From NCBI GenBank assembly GCA_012517855.1, contig JAAYUD010000082.1, positions 30,361 to 94,360 of the forward strand: a stretch of DNA of 64,000 bases, given 5' to 3'. A program made the translations under genes and the position numbers. Of the stretch, positions 56,998-64,000 are shown piece by piece (the first letter of the stretch is position 1; every line of letters starts with the position of its first letter). The notes beneath the pieces are model-generated. The model saw only the letters and a list, made by a program, of their open reading frames with translations, made no database searches and was not told where the DNA came from. The DNA is from Bacteroidales bacterium (lineage in GTDB: Bacteria > Bacteroidota > Bacteroidia > Bacteroidales > Bacteroidaceae).

Positions 56998-57558
56998 TCA
57001 GTGAATATACAGAATAGTAAGGAATGAGACAATAGCCAAATTATCATTCAATTCCTTTTTCAATAACTCAATAGCCCTCTGTTTGTATCTATTCACTGAC
57101 TTGATACTAATATCAAGTTCTTGAGATATTTCGCTTCGGTTCTTCCCTTCAAAAAAACTTTTCACAAATACACTACGATAATTGGAGGGAAGCTTATCCA
57201 ATGTTTCATACAACATTTGATACATCTCGTCAAGCGAATAAACGCTATCGGGTTTTTCATTATAAATAGGAGCTGACTTAAAAAAATGCTCTTCATAATC
57301 ACGCTCGTAATCAACATGTTTCAAATAGTTTAAACAACTATTATGCACGCACATCTTAATATAGGCCAACACTGTATCAGAGCGAAGAATAAAATCATCT
57401 TTTTTATCCCACAACATAGCAAAAACATCAGATACTATATCCTTACACACATCTTCATCATCAATGAAGCGGTGAGCGTAAAGACAGAACGGGCCGTAAT
57501 ATTGTCCGAATAGCTTTTCGTAGTTTGCTTTAAGGTCTAATTGAGCTTCGATATTCAT
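56998..57558 (-). CDS. ECF sigma factor of the Bacteroides expansion type (orphan)
   Basis: 186 residues. Region 2 is AHRFIDDEDVCKDIVSDVFAML and region 4 is LPSNYRSVFVKSFFEGKNRS followed by SIKSVNRYKQRAIELLKK. This is the type that usually pairs with a FecR anti-sigma factor and controls a SusC/SusD pair. Here no fecR follows; the downstream neighbour on the other strand is the MutS-like gene. The hydrophobic C-terminal tail (LAIVSFLTILYIH) is also common in this group. A -7 box (TACCTTTG, 57598-57591) lies upstream. Confidence 0.9.
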   Translation of the reverse strand: MNIEAQLDLKANYEKLFGQYYGPFCLYAHRFIDDEDVCKDIVSDVFAMLWDKKDDFILRSDTVLAYIKMCVHNSCLNYLKHVDYERDYEEHFFKSAPIYNEKPDSVYSLDEMYQMLYETLDKLPSNYRSVFVKSFFEGKNRSEISQELDISIKSVNRYKQRAIELLKKELNDNLAIVSFLTILYIH

Positions 57559-57590
57559 TTTATTCTTTCATACAGCGGGACAAAGGTAAT

Positions 57591-57598
57591 TATTTGTC
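57591..57598 (-). promoter_or_regulatory. -7 box for the orphan ECF sigma gene
   Basis: TACCTTTG on the minus strand (57598-57591) matches TAnnTTTG, 33 bases before the ATG. No -33 element at normal spacing is evident. Confidence 0.45.
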
Positions 57599-57849
57599 AG
57601 TCAATAAGCAATACAAAATATCAATTATTCGCTAAACTTGTTTTTTGCTTCCAGAATACAATTAATTGAATAATAGGTTATTATACTACAATAAATGAAT
57701 ATAAAAGCCGTACACCAAAATCTTTTATTCTGCTGTACGACTAAAAGACTATTATAAGTCTGTTGAGAATTTGTTGAAATATTTTTTTAAAGAAGTTTCC
57801 GTATCAGCCGGATAGTCCCTTTCTTTGAAGTGACTAAACCAAAAGAAAA

Positions 57850-58432
57850 ATGTACCAAACTGATTTAACGGAAACCGAGTGGCAATTATAACAAAAGTGT
57901 TGAACCTGCAAGAAAGAAAGCGGAAAGATGATTTACGCATGATCTGGAATGCCATTTTTTATTTGGTAAAGACTAGTTGCCAGTGGCGTATGTTGCCCAA
58001 GGAATTTCCTAAATGAGAATCGATTTATTACTATTATCGCAAATAGACTTCACTTGAAGAATTTGACTTATTATTGGAACGTTTACGTGGGCGTGTGTGC
58101 GCGTTGGTCGTAATCAGGACATGGAACCTAGTGTTGGAATCATTAATAACCAAAGTGTCAAGTGGGGAATAATCGTTCATTGAACAGCATTGACGGGAAC
58201 AAGAAAGTGGAAGGGATCAAACGTCATGTCGTTGTCGATAAGAACGGATTTCTTATTGCCGTAAGTGACCGTTTATGATGGTAAAGCCGCTTATCTGCTC
58301 ATGCGGGTTTTAAAAGAACTTTGTTCGGGCGTGAAAGTCATATTGGCTGACGGAGGATATCGGAGAGAATTGATCGAAAACATCAAAAGCAAGTTCGGTT
58401 ATATAATACTTGAATTCGGGATAAAAGAATAA
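57850..58432 (+). pseudogene. Dead IS5-type transposase (IS427-like), truncated
   Basis: From ATG 57850 the frames together read as an IS5-family transposase: MYQTDLTETEWQL, then LNLQERKRKDDLRMIWNAIF, CQWRMLPKEFPK, EFDLLLERLRGR, KVEGIKRHVVVDKNGFLIAV and VILADGGYRRELI. The coding is broken by frameshifts and by in-frame stops where Trp is expected (PK-stop-ES and RK-stop-TS). The sequence ends after KSKFGYIILE, before the C-terminal Glu region of the DDE domain. Clear terminal inverted repeats were not found. It lies between susD and an orphan sigma factor. Confidence 0.8.
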
Positions 58433-58483
58433 AATCTTACTGAAGAGAATTCTCTATTTTGAGAATAACACTACAGTAAGATT
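58433..58483 (-). terminator. Terminator-like hairpin after susD
   Basis: AATCTTACTG (58433-58442) and CAGTAAGATT (58474-58483) are perfect inverted 10-mers, with a nested GAGAAT/ATTCTC stem inside. On the minus strand the hairpin is followed by TTATTCTTTTAT. It lies 42 bp after the susD stop codon. Confidence 0.65.
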
Positions 58484-58524
58484 ACCTAAAATTATAAGTA
58501 TCAACAATCAATATTCAATAATAA

Positions 58525-60204
58525 TCATTCTTGAATGGAAGTACGGGCATCCCACCACATACGCGAAATTGTTTTATCTCCGCCACTAAGACGAGAAACT
58601 GCAGCATTATAATTTACGGCATTTACAATTTGCTCCTGAGCAGGATAAATAAGACGCCGCAAAGAACCTTTCCAATCGGTTGCGCCCTTTTCAATAACAT
58701 AACCGGATTCGGGCATTGCAAAAGGGTCAAGCGTCGGTAATCCTAAGCGACGATAATCAGCCCAAGCCTCCCAACCATTATCTGGGAAATTGGCTAAATA
58801 TTTTTGGGTCATAATTTTAGCTAATTGAGAATTATGGACGCCTGTAACGTTATCATTAAAAGGGACTGTTGTACCATATAAATTCGGCATTGTAGAAGTG
58901 ATATACTGATTTATTACATCGTCTGAAATTTCCACTTCTTTCATCGAAGCTCGAATTCCAGCATTATAAAAAACTTCCGCATCAACCTTAGAACCTCCAT
59001 CTCCCATATTCCATCCCCGAAGAGCACCCTCTGCTCTCAAAAAGCAAATTTCCGCATAATACATAAGAGTCTGATCTCTATCAAAATTCACTTCAAAAGG
59101 AACATCTGTCTCCTTAGTACTACCAACAAAGTACACACCCACCCTCGAGTTGTTCTTCACAGCATTATTCGGTTCTAATGCAACAGCCTTGGTATATCCT
59201 GCAGGCACCCCTTTCCAACGCCCTCGATATGCCTCAGCGGCACCATTATACTCACTGGTTACATTAAAATATATTGGGCCACGAGGATCACAATAGTCAG
59301 GGACATCCTTGTAAGTAGTTTTTTTAGGGAAAGCAATACCACCCAGATTAGTCAATAATTTTTGCATCGAATAACTCATTGTCATACGACCGCCATTAAA
59401 AAGATGAGATACCCCATTATAAAATCCATAATCAACCTGATAATAATTATTTTTCCGTTTGATCTTTACATCCTGATCAATACTTGAAATGAGTCCACCA
59501 TCAGCCTTGACAGCAGCTTCGGCTTCAACTTTAGCCTTATTTGGATCCACCTCAGTCATTCTCATAGCCAAGCGCAATCTCAAACTATTAGCAAATAATT
59601 TCCATTTAGTAATATCTCCCCCAAAAATCAAATCACCGCTTCCAACTTTATCACCACTCACATTTAATGTGGCAGAAGCTTCTGCTAATTCATTCAACAT
59701 ATCATAATAAATGTCCTTTTGGGTATCATAACTCGCAGCATCTCCTGAATCATCGCATGCTTTCGAATAAGGGATATCCCCAAACAAGTCTGTAGCCCTA
59801 TTAAAGACCCATACACGCCATATACGGGCAATTTGGACAAGATTAGTATACTTAGAATTGTTTTGATAATTTCGAATTATCTCATTCAAGTCGGCAACCC
59901 ACGCCCAATGAGCGTCCCAATATGATTGAGACCAATCATTATTAGGGACACAATTATTAGATGTATATTTATCATTAGCAAAATATTGAGCATAAGTATC
60001 TACATATAAATTATGAATACGCTGATACATATCTACATTTAATGTACTGCGAATAAATACTGGTGATAACAGATAAATAGGATCTATTTTATCAGGAGTA
60101 GGGTCGTTAGGATTCTCATTTAAAGAGTCAAAATTTTGACAGGATGTCAATAGCAAACCAATTGCCATTACCCCACCAAAAAAATATTTAATTATTGCTT
60201 TCAT
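58525..60204 (-). CDS. SusD/RagB-family outer-membrane nutrient-binding lipoprotein
   Basis: 559 residues with a lipoprotein signal (MKAIIKYFFGGVMAIGLLLTSC). The N-terminal ENPNDPTPDKIDP and helical TPR-like repeats (ARIWRVWVFNRATDLFGDIP) match the SusD_2 subgroup, which is often found with SusC proteins for non-starch or peptide-like ligands. It lies 12 bp after susC. It forms the lid of the SusCD outer-membrane transporter. The substrate is unknown, and no glycosidase is encoded nearby. Confidence 0.94.
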   Translation of the reverse strand: MKAIIKYFFGGVMAIGLLLTSCQNFDSLNENPNDPTPDKIDPIYLLSPVFIRSTLNVDMYQRIHNLYVDTYAQYFANDKYTSNNCVPNNDWSQSYWDAHWAWVADLNEIIRNYQNNSKYTNLVQIARIWRVWVFNRATDLFGDIPYSKACDDSGDAASYDTQKDIYYDMLNELAEASATLNVSGDKVGSGDLIFGGDITKWKLFANSLRLRLAMRMTEVDPNKAKVEAEAAVKADGGLISSIDQDVKIKRKNNYYQVDYGFYNGVSHLFNGGRMTMSYSMQKLLTNLGGIAFPKKTTYKDVPDYCDPRGPIYFNVTSEYNGAAEAYRGRWKGVPAGYTKAVALEPNNAVKNNSRVGVYFVGSTKETDVPFEVNFDRDQTLMYYAEICFLRAEGALRGWNMGDGGSKVDAEVFYNAGIRASMKEVEISDDVINQYITSTMPNLYGTTVPFNDNVTGVHNSQLAKIMTQKYLANFPDNGWEAWADYRRLGLPTLDPFAMPESGYVIEKGATDWKGSLRRLIYPAQEQIVNAVNYNAAVSRLSGGDKTISRMWWDARTSIQE

Positions 60205-60216
60205 CTCATATATTTT

Positions 60217-63200
60217 TTAAAATGAAACATTTATGTTAAATCCGAGGCTTCGCATAGAAGGAAATGATGCATATTCAATTCCCTGTCCATTACCTGTACT
60301 ATACGAGCATTCCGGATCATATCCTGGTATACTTTTCTTAATCAGCCATAAATTGCGCCCTACAAAACTACATTTCAAATTAGTAAAAGGAGTTTTTGAC
60401 AAAACACTTTTGGGGAAAGTATAACCAAAAGTTAGCTCGCGCAATCGTAAATTTGTCCCACTATAAATAAATTTTTCACCAGCGCGAGAGACCCTGGACC
60501 AATATTCTTGTGGATTCACAGCAGTAGTATTTATATTTCCAGCCTCAGTAACTCCATCAACAACGATCCCTCCCTTACCAGAATACCATTCATCACGCCC
60601 ACTCAAAGACATTTTTGTAGTACCATACTCTGAACCTCGAGCTAATGAATTCATATAAATATCACCACCGACACGAATATCTAGCATAAAACTCAAAGAA
60701 AAATTCTTATACATAAATAGATTAGTAAGGCTTCCCATCCATTTCGGAAGATAATTACCTATTGGATGATCAGTATCCATATTTGCCTCTAACATAGGCA
60801 ACCCCTCACCGTCAACAACAATCTTATTAGTCGCATCACGCTTATAACGATAGCCAACAATATCGCCATATTTGCCACCTTCACGAGCAACAACTTTCAC
60901 AAAACTTGTTGATGCAAGTTCATAAGTTGAAAGATCAGGATGCAATTTTTTAATTTTATTTGTATTTTTCGAATAATTAAGAGTTACGTCCCATTCAAAT
61001 TTATTCACTCTGACAGGTATTGCGTTTACTACAAATTCAACTCCTTTATTTTCTATGTTACCGGCATTAATCAACCGATAAGATTTACCAGTTGTAGATG
61101 ATATAGGAAGAGTAAGAATTTGGTTTGTAGCTTTTTTCTGATACCAAGTAAAATCTAAATTTAAACGGCTATCCAGAAAGCGCAAATCAAAGCCAAATTC
61201 AGTAGATTTAATATTTTCCGGTTTCAAATTGGATAACGGTATCGTATTATTAACCTCAGAACCTTTAATGTCAGAAGTGACATTAAATATAGCATATGTG
61301 GTGGTCAAACGATAAGGATCTGTATCATTTCCGACTTCAGCATAAGATGCTCTCAATTTAGCAAATGAAATCCACTTAGGAAAATTTACATCATAAGACC
61401 CCAACATATCTGAGACTACCCATCCAATACCTACTGAAGGATAAAAAAATGAACGGTTTTTCTTGGGCAAAGTCGACGACCAGTCATTTCGTGCAGTCAA
61501 ATCTAAATAAGCCCAATTACCATAATTCAATTGAGCTAATCCATAGACAGAATTAACAGCTTTTTCGCTAGTATAATGAGTCATAGTTTGATTTTGACCA
61601 TTACTAATCGAGAAGAAGTCAGGGATAGCCAATGGGCCAGAATTCTCACCCATCGTTTCGGTTTTCGTATACATCAAATTTCCCCCTACACTAAGACTGC
61701 CAGAAAATTTCGAACCCCACCAATTATCTTTTGTAAAAGTAACCAGAGCATCAGTATTCGATTCGCGGAAATTAGAAGAGCCTATATAATAATTTCCATG
61801 TCCCTTATAGTCTGTAGCATAAGGTGTAGCAGCGCAAGTTTTATTTTCATTTCCAGACCAATATATATCTTCTCCATGGCGTAGCATAATATTCATCCAG
61901 CTCATTGGTTTATAATTAATTGACACAAATCCAATAAAGCGATCGCGATGATTTTGATTTTTATTTAATGCGGTAAAATAAGGATTCAAAACATAGTTTG
62001 TTTCCTTTGAAGTCCATTGCTTAATCGTTCCATTCTCATTTAAAGGATTTTCCAAATCAGAGAAATGAACACTTCTAGGCATCATTAGGTAATTAGCCAT
62101 CACACTTGTCGGATCAGCTGTCAACGCAGGCAAATTCTGCATCTTTTGTTTTATGTAATTAACCTTTATATCCAAAGATAATTTACTACTCAAATTTACC
62201 GCATTACGAAGATTAAAAACATACTTATCTTGATTATTATGAGGGACAACGCCATTAATTCTTTGATAAGATACAGTACCAAAAAAAGAATATTTATCAG
62301 TAGATAATGATGCACCCAAAGTATTAGTAGCTGTAAGACCCGTTTGAAGATAATCTGTAATACTATTATCATATGGTTTAAATGCACGAGTTTGTCCTGT
62401 CCAATCAGTCAACTGTTGACCTGCCATTTTTGGTCCCCAGCTATAGTTACCATCAGCATCAAACGAGCCATTTGTTCCTTGCCCATATTGATTTTGCATT
62501 TCAGGCTTGACCATCGCATTTTCAAATTGCACATTTGAATTAAAAGTAACACCCAAACCTTTTTGATGATGGCTTCCTTTTTTTGTAGTAACCATTAATA
62601 CGCCATTACCAGCTCTTGTCCCGTAAAGTGCTGCAGCGGCTGCCCCTTTTAATATCGAAATAGACTCTATATCATCAGGATCCAAATCCGATAATCCATT
62701 ACCAGAGTCTGACCCACTCCATTCACTATTAGAAGTACCGCCATTAAAATTATTAATTGGCACACCATCAACAACGACTAAAGGTTCATTGTTTCCACCC
62801 AAAGAATTGTTTCCACGTATAATAATACGGCTTGACCCCATGGCACCATTTCCAGAGCCACTAACTTGAACGCCAGCAATCTTACCACTCAAACTATTCA
62901 TCAAATTACTTTCGCGAGCCTCAGTCAAAGAAGATCCTTTTAGTTCTTGAACAGAATACCCCAACGCTTTTGCTTGCCGTTTTATACCCAGTGCCGTAAC
63001 AACTACTTCATTAAGTACCTTGTTGTCTTCATGAAGTGTAACCTTCATACCCGATGAAGCCTTCAGCACTTTAGAAGTATATCCTACATACGAAAATTCC
63101 AATTGTTCCGAATTGCTTGCTTGGAGAGAGAATTGTCCGTTAATATCGGTAATGACACCAACGGCAGAGCCTTTGACCTTTACATTGACACCGATAAGCG

Positions 63201-63654
63201 GTTCGCCCTTTGTATCTACGACTGTTCCCTTAATTATATTTTTGGCTTGTTGCGACTGCTGTCTGTTTTCCATCTTTTCCTTATGGCTGGTAGAAAGTAT
63301 TATTTGCTTGTTCACAACAGTATAGGTAATATTGGTGTTTCTGAACAGTTTGTCAAGAACAACTGGTATTTCCTTAGAAGAGCTTTCAACAGAAACGATT
63401 CGATTAGAATTGATTGTTTTGTTGTTGTATAAGAAGACATAGTCCGAAGCCTGTTCGATACGGCTAAGTACTTCTCCTAGTGTTACATTTCTCATTGCAA
63501 TAGGTTGCCTCATTCTTTGCCCAAAGACATTGGCAGCAGACAATTGCAACACAACGGAAAAAAGTAAAATTAAACTGATCCTCATAAACAAAGGTAATTT
63601 AAGATTTGGAGCAATTTTATGGACAATTGCACCCAATGTTTGATTATTTTTCAT
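60217..63654 (-). CDS. SusC/RagA-family TonB-linked outer-membrane transporter with STN domain
   Basis: 1145 residues. A long signal region (KLPLFMRISLILLFSVVLQL then NVFGQ) leads to an STN/secretin domain at about residues 50-125 (VTLGEVLSRIEQASDYVFLY). A carboxypeptidase-regulatory domain (IKGTVVDTKGEPLIGVNV, about 142-225) and the TonB-dependent plug with the SusC signature (GAAAAALYGTRAGNGVLMVTT) follow, and then the 22-strand barrel ends FNINVSF. The STN domain is the contact for a FecR-type anti-sigma factor, and a fecR end lies directly upstream. The operon is therefore predicted to be induced through trans-envelope signalling when substrate binds. Confidence 0.96.
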   Translation of the reverse strand: MKNNQTLGAIVHKIAPNLKLPLFMRISLILLFSVVLQLSAANVFGQRMRQPIAMRNVTLGEVLSRIEQASDYVFLYNNKTINSNRIVSVESSSKEIPVVLDKLFRNTNITYTVVNKQIILSTSHKEKMENRQQSQQAKNIIKGTVVDTKGEPLIGVNVKVKGSAVGVITDINGQFSLQASNSEQLEFSYVGYTSKVLKASSGMKVTLHEDNKVLNEVVVTALGIKRQAKALGYSVQELKGSSLTEARESNLMNSLSGKIAGVQVSGSGNGAMGSSRIIIRGNNSLGGNNEPLVVVDGVPINNFNGGTSNSEWSGSDSGNGLSDLDPDDIESISILKGAAAAALYGTRAGNGVLMVTTKKGSHHQKGLGVTFNSNVQFENAMVKPEMQNQYGQGTNGSFDADGNYSWGPKMAGQQLTDWTGQTRAFKPYDNSITDYLQTGLTATNTLGASLSTDKYSFFGTVSYQRINGVVPHNNQDKYVFNLRNAVNLSSKLSLDIKVNYIKQKMQNLPALTADPTSVMANYLMMPRSVHFSDLENPLNENGTIKQWTSKETNYVLNPYFTALNKNQNHRDRFIGFVSINYKPMSWMNIMLRHGEDIYWSGNENKTCAATPYATDYKGHGNYYIGSSNFRESNTDALVTFTKDNWWGSKFSGSLSVGGNLMYTKTETMGENSGPLAIPDFFSISNGQNQTMTHYTSEKAVNSVYGLAQLNYGNWAYLDLTARNDWSSTLPKKNRSFFYPSVGIGWVVSDMLGSYDVNFPKWISFAKLRASYAEVGNDTDPYRLTTTYAIFNVTSDIKGSEVNNTIPLSNLKPENIKSTEFGFDLRFLDSRLNLDFTWYQKKATNQILTLPISSTTGKSYRLINAGNIENKGVEFVVNAIPVRVNKFEWDVTLNYSKNTNKIKKLHPDLSTYELASTSFVKVVAREGGKYGDIVGYRYKRDATNKIVVDGEGLPMLEANMDTDHPIGNYLPKWMGSLTNLFMYKNFSLSFMLDIRVGGDIYMNSLARGSEYGTTKMSLSGRDEWYSGKGGIVVDGVTEAGNINTTAVNPQEYWSRVSRAGEKFIYSGTNLRLRELTFGYTFPKSVLSKTPFTNLKCSFVGRNLWLIKKSIPGYDPECSYSTGNGQGIEYASFPSMRSLGFNINVSF

Positions 63655-63661
63655 ACATTTG
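63654..63661 (+). promoter_or_regulatory. -7 box on the + strand, opposite the susC start codon
   Basis: TACATTTG (63654-63661) matches TAnnTTTG. An ATTG lies 24 bases upstream (63626-63629), rather far, and TTTG at 63639-63642 is too near, so the -33 is uncertain. It would start a transcript near 63668 that runs antisense to the susC leader. Confidence 0.4.
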
Positions 63662-63667
63662 TGGCTA

Positions 63668-63792
63668 ACTGATGTTTATTATTGATAATGAACTATTAGT
63701 TTATTCACGGCTGATTTCTACAATATTTCAGCGCCGTGAGCAATGTTACTGGGAAGCGAACTGTTGACGCAGTTCCTTCCTTTTTTATTTTT
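63668..63792 (+). ncRNA. Predicted antisense sRNA opposite the susC leader (DonS-like)
   Basis: The fecR-susC gap on the + strand has a -7 box at 63654, a stem TCACGGC (63705-63711)/GCCGTGA (63733-63739), and a strong terminator hairpin followed by TTTTTTATTTTT. The product would be about 120 bases and fully complementary to the 5' leader of the susC mRNA. Cis-antisense RNAs of this kind (DonS) have been reported between anti-sigma and susC genes in Bacteroides fragilis, where they repress the operon. The assignment here is by position and signals only; the boundaries are estimates. Confidence 0.45.
63752..63792 (+). terminator. Strong + strand terminator in the fecR-susC gap
   Basis: GGAAG-C-GAACTG (63752-63763) pairs with CAGTTC-CTTCC (63770-63780) with a single bulged base, followed directly by TTTTTTATTTTT. 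No + strand gene precedes it, so it implies an antisense transcript. On the minus strand it lacks a U-tract. Confidence 0.8.
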
Positions 63793-63840
63793 CAGGTAAA
63801 ATTCAAGTACTGTCTGGCATAGGCATTTTTCTTTTTTAGG

Positions 63841-64000
63841 TTAATATAAATCAATTACTATTTTTTGTCTTGTCAATGTATCATCATCCTGCTGCATGCT
63901 TTCTACATTCTGCCACTTCATTGCGACCGACTTGCTAAGATAATTCAATATCTGCGGCAATGTTTCATCGCGGAAAGTAGCATGATACTGATATTCGCGA
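63841..64000 (-). CDS. FecR-family anti-sigma factor, C-terminal end only
   Basis: 53 codons from the window edge to TAA 63843-63841. The sequence starts REYQYHATFRDETLPQIL and continues NYLSKSVAMKW, ending TRQKIVIDLY. This is the C-terminal DUF4974 region of Bacteroides FecR proteins (a secretin/STN-like domain). FecR proteins hold an ECF sigma factor at the membrane until the partner SusC signals. It is encoded 186 bp upstream of susC on the same strand. The rest of the gene, and probably its sigma factor, lie beyond the window. Confidence 0.85.
   Translation of the reverse strand, partial: REYQYHATFRDETLPQILNYLSKSVAMKWQNVESMQQDDDTLTRQKIVIDLY

Noticed and set aside
58433..58483. Inverted 10-mers as the terminal repeat of the dead IS element
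   Set aside because: They lie close together on one side of the transposase, pair as a hairpin and suit a susD terminator better; no matching copy is at the other end.
1..64000. tRNA, rRNA, riboswitch or prophage genes
   Set aside because: I looked for cloverleaf-like segments, conserved rRNA blocks, riboswitch cores and phage structural genes by eye and found none I could support.

Overview
The window is a chromosomal segment of a Bacteroidales bacterium, most likely Bacteroidaceae. The evidence is a SusC/SusD pair behind a FecR-type anti-sigma factor, low GC, genes seldom preceded by Shine-Dalgarno sequences, and many upstream regions carrying the Bacteroides promoter pattern (-33 TTTG or TTG, about 19-20 bases, -7 TAnnTTTG). 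The species cannot be fixed from the sequence alone. Both ends cut genes: a nucleoside kinase at the left and a FecR anti-sigma factor at the right.

Layout. 1-7.6 kb: nucleoside kinase (-), then a + strand run of Na/phosphate symporter, Ca2+ P-type ATPase, HAD phosphatase and ribF. 7.6-8.5 kb: a gene-free gap with a striking palindrome array. 8.5-12.9 kb: comF-typA, rpsO, sufE, an M28/glutaminyl-cyclase-like lipoprotein. 13.0-19.5 kb: one - strand operon, tolC-macA-macB(ATPase)-macB(permease)-histidine kinase-LytTR regulator. 19.9-23.3 kb: fumarate reductase/succinate dehydrogenase (frdCAB). 23.5-28.6 kb: S41 protease, coaD, parE, GNAT-like protein. 29-36.2 kb: metallophosphoesterase, membrane AraC regulator, THUMP-like methyltransferase, DPP-IV-type peptidase, lipA. 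36.3-38.1 kb: ECF sigma/anti-sigma module with a secreted protein. 38.3-42.5 kb: an AT-rich, sparsely coding island with small secreted proteins and a broken RHS-repeat toxin gene, ending at a second palindrome array. 42.6-52.3 kb: RluA synthase, Pit/DUF47 phosphate uptake, GH51 arabinofuranosidase, nucleoside deaminase, GNAT, YfhO, ahcY. 52.8-55.1 kb: a second ECF sigma/anti-sigma module. 55.2-58.4 kb: membrane MutS-like ATPase, orphan ECF sigma factor, dead IS5-type transposase. 58.5-64 kb: susD, susC and the end of fecR.

Most genes are core metabolism. The most unusual signals are non-coding. Two intergenic arrays (7814-7903 and 42405-42492) have exactly the same geometry: four 10-bp palindromes of the form CACA-NN-TGTG every 22 bp, with palindrome-like spacers between them giving an 11-bp rhythm. 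The central bases differ but usually remain self-complementary. A single related palindrome lies at 19661-19680. Separately, the fecR-susC gap carries a + strand promoter-like box and a strong + strand terminator, predicting a short antisense RNA over the susC leader, like the DonS class of Bacteroides. No tRNA, rRNA or CRISPR array was seen.
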